In this document: piece by piece, positions 1 to 5,936 of the stretch | Layout of the letters: every line of letters begins with the position of its first letter | Numbering within the stretch: position 1 is the first letter of the stretch | Origin: Bacillota bacterium | GTDB taxonomy: Bacteria; Bacillota; Clostridia; Acetivibrionales; DSM-1351 | Assembly: GCA_023397905.1 (NCBI GenBank) | Contig: JAEWSZ010000001.1 | Span: 1-19,716, forward strand | Direction: 5' to 3' | Length of the DNA stretch: 19,716 nt | Notes under the pieces: model-generated | What the model saw: the letters and a program-made list of their open reading frames with translations, nothing else | Told to the model about the DNA's origin: nothing | Database searches by the model: none | Program-made: the position numbers and the translations under genes

Positions 1-329
1 ATAGCACCTATATCGACGCCCACTATATCGGGTGCACAGCCGCTGACGACCACATACAGGTCGCCTGCCAGCACCTTTACGGTATTTTTGATCTGCTCTC
101 TCAGCCTTGACGTGCCTCCGAAAATAATCTGCTTTTCAATTACATTGGTACAGGCTATTGTGAAATTATCTGCAGCAGGGCCGCCGCCGGCACTTGCAAT
201 ATATTTTTCCTGCACCGCGCAGCCCGCCGTGGAATGAACAATGGGGACAACGCCGCCTATGGCTTTTAAAACGCTTATGGCGCCCTGAAGAAGACAGCCG
301 TTCCTGTTGAATTCTATATATTCCCCCAT
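1..329 (-). CDS. Nitrogenase component 1-like protein, beta (NifK)-like subunit, partial
   Basis: The N-terminal 109 residues of a nitrogenase-superfamily component 1 subunit; the rest lies beyond the left window edge. Three cysteines, C12 (NRNGCLLQGA), C37 (HSTAGCAVQ) and C98 (VVSGCAPD), sit in the context and spacing of the three P-cluster cysteines of NifK/NifD, so this subunit can probably supply three ligands to an Fe-S cluster at the subunit interface. The ATG at 329 overlaps the stop of the preceding gene by one base (TAATG) and has GAGGTGA just upstream, so translation is probably coupled and the two subunits made in equal amounts. It is the third gene of the operon NifH-like, alpha-like, beta-like. 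The family is clear; the substrate (dinitrogen, a tetrapyrrole, a C-S bond or other) cannot be told from this fragment. Confidence 0.88.
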   Translation of the reverse strand, partial: MGEYIEFNRNGCLLQGAISVLKAIGGVVPIVHSTAGCAVQEKYIASAGGGPAADNFTIACTNVIEKQIIFGGTSRLREQIKNTVKVLAGDLYVVVSGCAPDIVGVDIGA

Positions 330-1744
330 TATTTCACCTCCTGTTTAATGTACCAGTTTGCATTTTTCCTGAGCCAGCCCTCCTGGTATGCACACGGCTG
401 TGTTTCCCTTCCCAGGGCTTTGGAAAAGCCGTTATACTTAAGGAGTTTATACAGTCTTTCCGCAAAATCAACGCTGCCCTTATACCCAAGTATGTTTAAG
501 TTCCCTGTATTGAAAACCGGGATCCCTCCTGCGGCTATGGAATCAATCGCCGGATCATCTCCTATGTATATGTCCGCACGGGTCTTCTTTAAAATATTTA
601 TCTGCTCATAGGGCTGGGCATCTCCTATAAGAAGCATCAATTCCGGATTTTTTCTGTAAAGCTTCTCCATCTGATCAAGCAGAGTGATGTCCAGATATGG
701 GAATTTAATTCCCACAACCACGGCATTCAGATCCTCAAGCAAACTGATCACCGGATTTATATATTCCGGATCATAACTCAAAAATACCCCTGCTTTATCC
801 AGTTTATACTTTTCCAGCTGCTTTCCGGCAAGCCGGCTCTCGTTTTCGATCAAAGTCTTCGCCTGCTTTTCTTTTCCAAGCTGCTTCCCTATTTCAGACA
901 GCCACTTGCCGGTGGCCTTTATGCCTATGGGAGTATTTATTTCTATCTCAGGTATACCGTATATTTCCTTCAGGGCTTTTGCAAAATACTGCCCTTCCCC
1001 CTTTTTGACCACCAGATCAAACAACGCGCTCCCCGCCCGCGACAGATCCTTAAGGTCTGCGAATCCGGGAATTATGTTGGCTTCAATGTCCAAAGCGGTC
1101 AAGAGCCTGTCTATCTCTTCAAGGCTTTCCCTGTTTTCATTTAAGGTTATTATGTTAATAAAATTTTGTTTTTCCGCCTTGAAGGGCAGCAAATATTTAA
1201 CGATGGAATGAATTGCGACGTCATATCCTGTGACGCCTACTTTTGATTTAAAGCCGTCGGTATAGACAGGAACCACCGGAACGCCCAACTCATCGGTAAG
1301 ATCCTGCGCCGCAGAGGCGACATCGTCATTGTTGATGGCTACGACAGCGGTTGTCACAACAAAAATGACTTCCGGATGATTTTCACCGTATATGTTCTTC
1401 ACGGTCTTTCTCAGCTTTATATCGCTGCCTAAAATGGAATCTTCCTCGTCTATGTTGGTCACAGCCCATTGAGCGGTCAATGAATTGCTGCTGTTATAAT
1501 GATTCTGAATGATCCCGCAGCCCCTTGGTCCATGTATGATTATTCCCGCATTTTTTATGGTGTTGATAACCTGCAGGGCATACAGGATATCGGAATTTGC
1601 ATCCTGAGAAAATGTTCTGATGCGCTGTTTCAGATTCCCGTCGTAAAACTCTCTCAGTATAGCCTCCACAGTGCCATAGTATGCTCCTATGGCAGATAAT
1701 CTCTTTTCCCTGATCACAGGTGCTTTTCCCTTTAAGACCGCCAT
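329..1744 (-). CDS. Nitrogenase component 1-like protein, alpha (NifD)-like subunit
   Basis: A 471-residue component 1 subunit. The segment around residues 68-76 (IIIHGPRGC) matches the NifD motif HGPVGC, so C76 corresponds to the second P-cluster cysteine. The other two positions are lost: S51 stands about where the first would be, and the third falls in VVTTAVVAINND without cysteine. The only other cysteine is C451 near the C-terminus, so no equivalents of the FeMo-cofactor ligands NifD Cys275 and His442 are visible. With the partner's three cysteines this gives a 3+1 arrangement reminiscent of the single 4Fe-4S cluster of dark-operative protochlorophyllide reductase. The start ATG has GGGAGGG just upstream, and 65 nt separate it from the NifH-like gene. 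It probably forms the catalytic heteromer with the gene overlapping its stop codon. Conventional nitrogenase activity is unlikely; the reaction is unknown. Confidence 0.88.
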   Translation of the reverse strand: MAVLKGKAPVIREKRLSAIGAYYGTVEAILREFYDGNLKQRIRTFSQDANSDILYALQVINTIKNAGIIIHGPRGCGIIQNHYNSSNSLTAQWAVTNIDEEDSILGSDIKLRKTVKNIYGENHPEVIFVVTTAVVAINNDDVASAAQDLTDELGVPVVPVYTDGFKSKVGVTGYDVAIHSIVKYLLPFKAEKQNFINIITLNENRESLEEIDRLLTALDIEANIIPGFADLKDLSRAGSALFDLVVKKGEGQYFAKALKEIYGIPEIEINTPIGIKATGKWLSEIGKQLGKEKQAKTLIENESRLAGKQLEKYKLDKAGVFLSYDPEYINPVISLLEDLNAVVVGIKFPYLDITLLDQMEKLYRKNPELMLLIGDAQPYEQINILKKTRADIYIGDDPAIDSIAAGGIPVFNTGNLNILGYKGSVDFAERLYKLLKYNGFSKALGRETQPCAYQEGWLRKNANWYIKQEVK

Positions 1745-1809
1745 TGTACCCTCCCGTTATATGTGCAAGCCGCGTATGAAAACAGCTTTAAATCCGTACT
1801 GTGCTGCCG

Positions 1810-2685
1810 TCATATATTTGCATTGAGGTCGCTTACCGCTTCCGCTTCAATTTTCAATATTCTGTCGCCCCAGTTCTTGGCCCAGTCTCTGAGCTCCGTG
1901 ACGCTTAAAGGATTTGGTACTGCGGCCTCGCCGTCTTCAATGATATATTTTGCCAATGCCCTGTACACATCGGCCTGTTCCGATTCCGGATTTGCTTCTA
2001 TGACGGTTTTTCCGTGCAATTCGCTCTGCGCCACCACCGAAGAACGCGGGACATACTGGATGACCCTGGTTCCCGTTCTGGAGGCAAAATCGTCTATAAG
2101 CGGTTTCGCATATGAGGTCAGCACACTGTTTGCGATAATGCCGCCCAGCTGCGCTCCTCCTGTGGGCGCGTATTTGCTGATTGCCTTAAACAGGTTGTTC
2201 GCGGCATATACGGCCATGAAATCCGAAGAGCTGACCACATACACCTTATCGGTTATGCCTTCTCTGATAGGCACGGCAAAGCCGCCGCACACCACATCTC
2301 CCAGTACATCGTACAGAACCACGTCGGGCTTGAATTTTTCAAACAGATCCAGCTCCTGCAGAAGTGTAATGGCTGCGTTTATACCTCTTCCGGCACAGCC
2401 CACTCCAGGAACGGGCCCTCCCGCCTCAATGCAAAGCACTCCCTTGAATCCCACAACGGAAACATCTTCAATCTTCACATTGCTGCTGTCTCTCAAGCTG
2501 TCCAGCACGGTGGGCAGATAATTCCCTCCCCGCAGAGTATTTGTGGAATCGCTTTTAGGATCGCAGCCTATCTGGATAACTCTATAGCCGGCCTCCGCAA
2601 GTGCGGCGCTTATATTTGAAGTAGTGGTGGATTTTCCTATGCCGCCCTTCCCGTAAATTGCGATATGTTTAGTCTTCTTACTCAT
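1810..2685 (-). CDS. NifH-like nitrogenase reductase (Fe protein) homologue
   Basis: A 291-residue P-loop ATPase of the NifH/BchL/BchX family that should pass electrons, with ATP hydrolysis, from a 4Fe-4S cluster to the component 1-like partner encoded downstream. Visible motifs are the Walker A loop YGKGGIGKST (residues 11-20), GCDPKSDST (39-47), and the two cluster ligands C96 (PGVGCAGRG) and C132 (DVLGDVVCGG), each dimer partner giving two. R99 matches the arginine ADP-ribosylated in some NifH proteins. I chose the ATG at 2685 because AAAGGA lies 8 nt upstream; a TTG at 2709 extends the frame by eight residues that do not look conserved. First gene of a three-gene operon, read separately from metK because a terminator lies between. 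The sequence alone does not separate the uncharacterised group IV-like reductases from one another. Confidence 0.93.
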   Translation of the reverse strand: MSKKTKHIAIYGKGGIGKSTTTSNISAALAEAGYRVIQIGCDPKSDSTNTLRGGNYLPTVLDSLRDSSNVKIEDVSVVGFKGVLCIEAGGPVPGVGCAGRGINAAITLLQELDLFEKFKPDVVLYDVLGDVVCGGFAVPIREGITDKVYVVSSSDFMAVYAANNLFKAISKYAPTGGAQLGGIIANSVLTSYAKPLIDDFASRTGTRVIQYVPRSSVVAQSELHGKTVIEANPESEQADVYRALAKYIIEDGEAAVPNPLSVTELRDWAKNWGDRILKIEAEAVSDLNANI

Positions 2686-2761
2686 GGTATCCGTCCTTTT
2701 AACTGTCAATTAGTTGAATCTGCAGAATTTAAATATATATCAATTCAAATACATATTATTC

Positions 2762-2811
2762 AGATATATATACTACAGCATAATGTTATATTAATTGTAG
2801 TATATATATCT
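2762..2811. repeat. Perfect 16-bp inverted repeat upstream of nitrogenase-like operon
   Basis: The left arm at 2762-2777 (AGATATATATACTACA) is the exact reverse complement of the right arm at 2796-2811, with an 18-nt spacer. It lies 77 to 126 nt upstream of the NifH-like start codon, where an operator would be expected. It could bind a dimeric regulator through ACTACA-N18-TGTAGT, or form a cruciform or RNA hairpin. The plus strand has a short T-run after it, but no plus-strand gene precedes it, so a terminator role is unlikely. Confidence 0.6.
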
Positions 2812-2823
2812 TTTTCTGGACAG

Positions 2824-2861
2824 TGGAGTATATTTGGATAAATGCTGGACTAAATTTGGAT
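2824..2861. repeat. 38-nt tandem-repeat element, copy A
   Basis: This 38-nt segment matches 4265-4302 at 34 of 38 positions. Inside it are two 19-nt units (starting at 2825 and 2847, 22 nt apart, 17 of 19 identical) around the core TTTGGATAAAT. It lies between the metK terminator and the inverted repeat upstream of the NifH-like gene. The 22-bp period, about two helical turns, fits a double protein-binding site. The sharp edge of homology at a TG dinucleotide and the internal tandem repeats also fit a leftover end of an IS21-type insertion sequence. No transposase gene is present. Confidence 0.6.
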
Positions 2862-2874
2862 AAATAGGATTGGG

Positions 2875-2921
2875 AAAAAGAGACCCGGCGCTTCAGTAGA
2901 TGCTTTTTACGCGCTGGGCTC
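2875..2921 (-). terminator. Rho-independent terminator of metK
   Basis: Read on the minus strand, GAGCCCAGCGC (2921-2911) pairs with GCGCCGGGTCTC (2891-2880), giving ten base pairs with one mismatch and one bulged T, followed by TTTTT at 2879-2875. The loop is about 19 nt. It begins about 90 nt after the metK stop and separates metK transcription from the nitrogenase-like operon. Confidence 0.7.
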
Positions 2922-3012
2922 CGTTATTGATATTTGACAATATCAGCAATAAACTGAAATTATCCTTTAGTTTTTCTAATCAGATATCTGCAATTAACAT
3001 ATGCTATGCCGG

Positions 3013-4191
3013 TTACAGGTATTTCTTTATGGCCTCCGCCTTGTCGAGCCTTTCCCAGGGAAGATCTATGTCGGTTCTTCCGAAATGTCCATAAGCCGCC
3101 GTCTGCCTGTAAATAGGCTTTCTTAAATCAAGTGCTTCAATTATTGCCGCAGGCCTCAGGTCAAATTCACTTCTGATTATCTCAACGATTTTATCATCAG
3201 AAAGCTTTCCTGTGCCAAAGGTTTCCACAGTCACCGATACCGGCCTTGCAACTCCTATTGCGTATGCGACCTCTATTTCCAGTCTGTCTGCCACTCCGGC
3301 GGCCACAAGGTTCTTTGCCACCCATCTTGCCGCGTATGCCGCCGACCGGTCCACCTTTGTGGGATCTTTTCCCGAAAAAGCTCCGCCCCCATGTCTCCCG
3401 ACTCCGCCGTATGTGTCAACTATTATTTTTCTCCCGGTTAGTCCGGCGTCCCCCTGTGGCCCGCCGATTACAAACCGTCCCGTGGGATTCACAAAATATT
3501 TGGTGTCCCCGTCCAGCAGTTCTGCCGGAATAACCTCATTTATAACGTGTTCGATAATATCCTTGCTGATCTGCTCCAGAGTCACCTCCGGACTGTGCTG
3601 GGTTGAGATGACAACCGTATCGACTCTTTTAGCCTTTCCTGATTCATCAAATTCCACAGTGACCTGTGATTTCCCGTCGGGCCTCAGATAAGCCAGGGTA
3701 CCGTTTTTCCTCACCTCTGCAAGCCTTCTCGTCAGACGGTGGGCATATGAGATCGTAATGGGCAGGTATTCCGGAGTCTCATTGGTGGCGTATCCGAACA
3801 TCATGCCCTGATCTCCGGCCCCTGTTCCAAAGTCCTGGTTTGAATCCTCAGTTTTGGATTCATAAGCCTTGTCGACCCCCAGAGCTATATCGGCAGACTG
3901 TTCGTCAATTGATGTGAGCACCGCAATGGAATCCGCGTCAAAACCATCCGCATTTTTTGTGTAGCCTATTTCCCTGATTGTATTTCTGATTATTTTAGGT
4001 ATATCAACATATGCTTTGGTTGAAATCTCTCCCACTACAAGCGCCAGCCCTGTGGCCACCGTAGTTTCCGCCGCAACTCTTGAATAAGGGTCCTGTTCTA
4101 TTAAAGCATCCAGTATCGCGTCCGAGATCTGGTCGCATATTTTATCAGGATGCCCTTCCGTTACTGATTCTGAAGTAAAAAGCCTCGCCAT
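3013..4191 (-). CDS. metK: S-adenosylmethionine synthetase (methionine adenosyltransferase)
   Basis: A 392-residue cytosolic enzyme making S-adenosylmethionine from methionine and ATP, at the usual family length. Visible signatures are the N-terminal TSESVTEGHPDKICDQISD, GAGDQGMMFGYATNE in the first third, and the glycine-rich GGGAFSGKDPTKVDRSAAY with the phosphate-contacting lysine and aspartate. The ATG at 4191 has GGAG 8 nt upstream. A strong promoter lies upstream with a leader of only about 37 nt, too short for an S-box riboswitch, the usual control of clostridial SAM genes. The gene is transcribed alone and ends at its own terminator. The nitrogenase-like operon lies next in the same direction. 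This could reflect a link to methionine or SAM metabolism, or chance. Confidence 0.98.
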   Translation of the reverse strand: MARLFTSESVTEGHPDKICDQISDAILDALIEQDPYSRVAAETTVATGLALVVGEISTKAYVDIPKIIRNTIREIGYTKNADGFDADSIAVLTSIDEQSADIALGVDKAYESKTEDSNQDFGTGAGDQGMMFGYATNETPEYLPITISYAHRLTRRLAEVRKNGTLAYLRPDGKSQVTVEFDESGKAKRVDTVVISTQHSPEVTLEQISKDIIEHVINEVIPAELLDGDTKYFVNPTGRFVIGGPQGDAGLTGRKIIVDTYGGVGRHGGGAFSGKDPTKVDRSAAYAARWVAKNLVAAGVADRLEIEVAYAIGVARPVSVTVETFGTGKLSDDKIVEIIRSEFDLRPAAIIEALDLRKPIYRQTAAYGHFGRTDIDLPWERLDKAEAIKKYL

Positions 4192-4235
4192 ATCAAGTCT
4201 CCTTTATGTGTTAATAATACTATTCCGATATGTTT

Positions 4236-4264
4236 ATTCTAGTATGATGAAAAACCATATGCAA
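4236..4264 (-). promoter_or_regulatory. metK promoter
   Basis: On the minus strand, TTGCAT (4264-4259) and TAGAAT (4241-4236) are separated by exactly 17 nt, a near-consensus sigma-A promoter. Transcription would start near 4229, about 37 nt before the metK ATG. The tandem-repeat element copy B abuts the -35 box directly on its upstream side. Confidence 0.7.
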
Positions 4265-4302
4265 TGGAGTATATTTTGATAAAGGGTAGACTAAATTTGG
4301 AT
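4265..4302. repeat. 38-nt tandem-repeat element, copy B
   Basis: The second copy of the element at 2824-2861, identical at 34 of 38 positions and in the same orientation. Its two internal units are again 22 nt apart. It touches the -35 box of the metK promoter, the position expected for an activator site or for the end of an old insertion. It shares the 11-mer AGACTAAATTT with the divergent promoter region at 4759-4769. Confidence 0.6.
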
Positions 4303-4320
4303 TATGGAATTTTAAACCAT

Positions 4321-4701
4321 TTAAACCTTGTCGGGACGGTTAACTATATTTTTCACCAGAATAGCCAGCTGATGAAGGTTTTCCTTCAGAAGGTAAGCGC
4401 AGCATCTGTTTTTCATGGCAAATTTGATGCTTTCAGGCGATACGTCTTCGGAAACTATAATGAAGGGAGTTTTTGGCGACAACTCATTTCTGGCAAACAG
4501 GGCCTGAATTGCATTAAAATGAGGCGTTGAATTATCCGACAATATAATGTCGAACTTTTTTTGCTTTAAAGCCTGTCTCATGGCTTCCTCGCTGGAAACG
4601 CACCGGCTTTCAACGTCAAAGCCGCCTCTTTTCAGCTCCAACACATTTAAATCTGCAATATACTTAAATTCTTCGATTATTAAAACACAGATTTTCTGCA
4701 T
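4321..4701 (-). CDS. Single-domain response regulator receiver protein (CheY-like)
   Basis: A protein of about 126 residues that is essentially one receiver domain, without an output domain. Numbering from the ATG at 4701, the phospho-acceptor is D56 (IILSDNSTP), with S84 (IIVSED) and K106 (YLLKEN) completing the switch residues. The acidic pair normally found after beta-1 is E10-E11 (VLIIEEF) instead of Asp-Asp. I prefer the ATG at 4701, which has GGGGAA just upstream; a GTG at 4713 would add four residues. It is divergent from the histidine kinase gene and has its own near-consensus promoter, so it may take phosphate from that kinase and act by protein contact. The kinase partner is inferred from position only. 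Confidence 0.82.
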   Translation of the reverse strand: MQKICVLIIEEFKYIADLNVLELKRGGFDVESRCVSSEEAMRQALKQKKFDIILSDNSTPHFNAIQALFARNELSPKTPFIIVSEDVSPESIKFAMKNRCCAYLLKENLHQLAILVKNIVNRPDKV

Positions 4702-4727
4702 CAAATTCCCCACTTTCTTTCACAGTA

Positions 4728-4756
4728 ATTATAAGTTGTAATACAATATCTGGCAA
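4728..4756 (-). promoter_or_regulatory. Promoter of the single-domain receiver gene
   Basis: On the minus strand TTGCCA (4756-4751) is followed after 17 nt by a perfect TATAAT (4733-4728). The predicted start near 4721 gives a leader of about 20 nt to the ATG at 4701. Confidence 0.65.
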
Positions 4757-4760
4757 CAAG

Positions 4761-4772
4761 ACTAAATTTAGT
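4761..4772. promoter_or_regulatory. 12-bp palindrome in the divergent regulatory region
   Basis: ACTAAATTTAGT is a perfect palindrome lying just upstream of the -35 box of the receiver gene. A related half, CTAGATTTAGT, occurs at 4852-4862 nearer the kinase promoters. It could be an operator for the divergent pair, but a 12-bp AT-rich palindrome may also arise by chance. Confidence 0.35.
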
Positions 4773-4810
4773 ATTTGAATAGTCAATATTTTGTTATTAA
4801 TTAATTCAAA

Positions 4811-4838
4811 TTGACTTTAACTCCTATTGTGCTAGAAT
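4811..4838 (+). promoter_or_regulatory. Possible distal promoter of the histidine kinase gene
   Basis: TTGACT (4811-4816) is followed after 16 nt by TAGAAT (4833-4838). It points at the kinase gene, about 75 nt upstream of the stronger proximal promoter. Confidence 0.4.
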
Positions 4839-4885
4839 TCTTATAATACATCTAGATTTAGTATGTTTTTAGTGAAAATTATGAA

Positions 4886-4914
4886 TTGACAAAGTTGTTA
4901 TAAAATTATATATT
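4886..4914 (+). promoter_or_regulatory. Promoter of the histidine kinase gene
   Basis: A perfect -35 box TTGACA (4886-4891) with a 17-nt spacer and TATATT (4909-4914). Transcription would start near 4921, only about 16 nt before the ATG at 4937. Confidence 0.7.
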
Positions 4915-4936
4915 ATGCATATATAATTAGTATGTT

Positions 4937-5782
4937 ATGCTCGGTAATCCATTGTGGCGCCGCATTTTCACAGATAACAGCTTTAATAACCGTTTTGGAG
5001 TGATTGCCATTAGCAGTAAAAATGATTCATCTTCCGAAAACTCAAAAAGTATTAACTATGAGGAGATAGCCAGCAAGCTTCAAATTTCAAACAATGAACT
5101 CCAGGCTTTCAACTATACAATATCGCATGAGATAAAAGCGCCTGTCCGTGCCATTGACGGTTATGCAAGGATTTTTATTGAAGACTACAAAGCTGCTGTC
5201 AACGAAGAAGGCATTGCTCTTATACGCAACATCAGAAGCATTTGCAGCGATACGCTGATCCTGCTTGACAAGCTGCTTGACTACACCAGGTTCACCGACC
5301 TGGAACCCATTCTGGAGGCGGTGGACTTAAAGCTGATGATCGAGTCGGTTTTTCAGGAGCTAACTGTGGGCTACTCGGAAAATAATAAGAAAATAATATT
5401 GAATGTTGAAGAAAATATCCCTTTCGTTCTGACCGATAAGGTTTTGATCAAGCAGGTTATAACAAATATTATTTCAAATTCTCTGAAATTTACCAGGTAT
5501 ATGGATATCGGAACCATAACCGCCGGCTATATTTTTGAAAACGATGAAAATATATTTTACATAAAAGACAACGGCGTGGGCTTTGATATGAAGTTCTCGG
5601 AAAATCTGTTCGGTATATTCCAGAGGATGCATTCGATTGACGATTTCGAAGGCAGCGGAGTGGGACTTACCATTGTAAAAAAGATAGTACAGAAATTCGG
5701 AGGCAGAGTCTGGATCACTGGCGAAGTTGGAAAAGGCGCCTGCGTGTACTTCACTCTAGCCCGGGAAAATATACTGAAATAG
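4937..5782 (+). CDS. Soluble sensor histidine kinase (HisKA-HATPase core)
   Basis: A 281-residue kinase with no membrane segment and almost no room for a sensor domain. The dimerisation/phospho-acceptor domain starts near residue 50, with H64 in the H-box TISHEIKAPVRAIDGYA, the form common in phytochrome-related kinases. The ATP-binding domain shows the N-box (N177 and N181, TNIISNSLKF), G1 (D211, KDNGVGFD), the F-box (FGIFQRMH) and G2 (GSGVGLTIV, near 239-247). The start is uncertain: the ATG at 4937 has no Shine-Dalgarno sequence, while GGAG at 4997-5000 lies 8 nt before an in-frame ATT at 5009, which would shorten the protein by 24 weakly conserved residues. It probably phosphorylates the AraC-type regulator encoded 154 nt downstream and perhaps the divergent receiver protein. 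The input signal is unknown and may come from a partner protein. Confidence 0.92.
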   Translation: MLGNPLWRRIFTDNSFNNRFGVIAISSKNDSSSENSKSINYEEIASKLQISNNELQAFNYTISHEIKAPVRAIDGYARIFIEDYKAAVNEEGIALIRNIRSICSDTLILLDKLLDYTRFTDLEPILEAVDLKLMIESVFQELTVGYSENNKKIILNVEENIPFVLTDKVLIKQVITNIISNSLKFTRYMDIGTITAGYIFENDENIFYIKDNGVGFDMKFSENLFGIFQRMHSIDDFEGSGVGLTIVKKIVQKFGGRVWITGEVGKGACVYFTLARENILK

Positions 5783-5783
5783 T

Positions 5784-5832
5784 CATAAAACCGGCTCTCA
5801 TGGGCTTTCTGTCCATAACAGCCGGCTTTATG
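5784..5832 (+). other. Hairpin between the kinase and response regulator genes
   Basis: Directly after the kinase stop, CATAAAACCGGCT (5784-5796) pairs with AGCCGGCTTTATG (5820-5832) at 12 of 13 positions, with a shorter ATGG/CCAT pairing inside the loop. No T-run follows, so it is not a standard terminator. It may be an attenuating or mRNA-stabilising structure that separates expression of the two genes. Confidence 0.45.
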
Positions 5833-5936
5833 GCTATTATATATATGGGTTGTATATATGGACATATGGATAAAACTTTTTGAATAATTGACTTTACGGA
5901 TAATTCATTGGAGCGTTGGATTGAGGTGAAACTACA

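Larger units (their letters stand above)
2686..3012. other. Intergenic region between metK and the nitrogenase-like operon
   Basis: About 327 nt without a credible gene. From the metK side it holds the metK terminator (2875-2921), the tandem-repeat element (2824-2861), a perfect 16-bp inverted repeat (2762-2811) and an AT-rich stretch leading to the NifH-like start. I could not find a convincing sigma-70 promoter for the operon here: the best match, TTAATA with TATATA 16 nt on, is weak and lies inside the inverted repeat. No sigma-54 (-24 GG / -12 GC) promoter was seen. Confidence 0.7.

Noticed and set aside
1763..2521. A 252-codon open frame opposite the NifH-like gene
   Set aside because: It is antisense to a gene with a P-loop and both Fe-S cysteines, and its Ser/Thr-rich translation is typical of a shadow frame.
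1..2709. A classical nif cluster for nitrogen fixation
   Set aside because: The alpha-like subunit lacks two P-cluster cysteines and the FeMo-cofactor ligands, and no nifB, nifE or nifN is seen in this window.
2686..2870. A sigma-54 promoter for the nitrogenase-like operon
   Set aside because: No GG and GC dinucleotides at the correct spacing with the consensus flanks were found on the minus strand.
4192..4320. A SAM riboswitch upstream of metK
   Set aside because: The promoter leaves only about 37 nt of leader, and no S-box core motifs are present.
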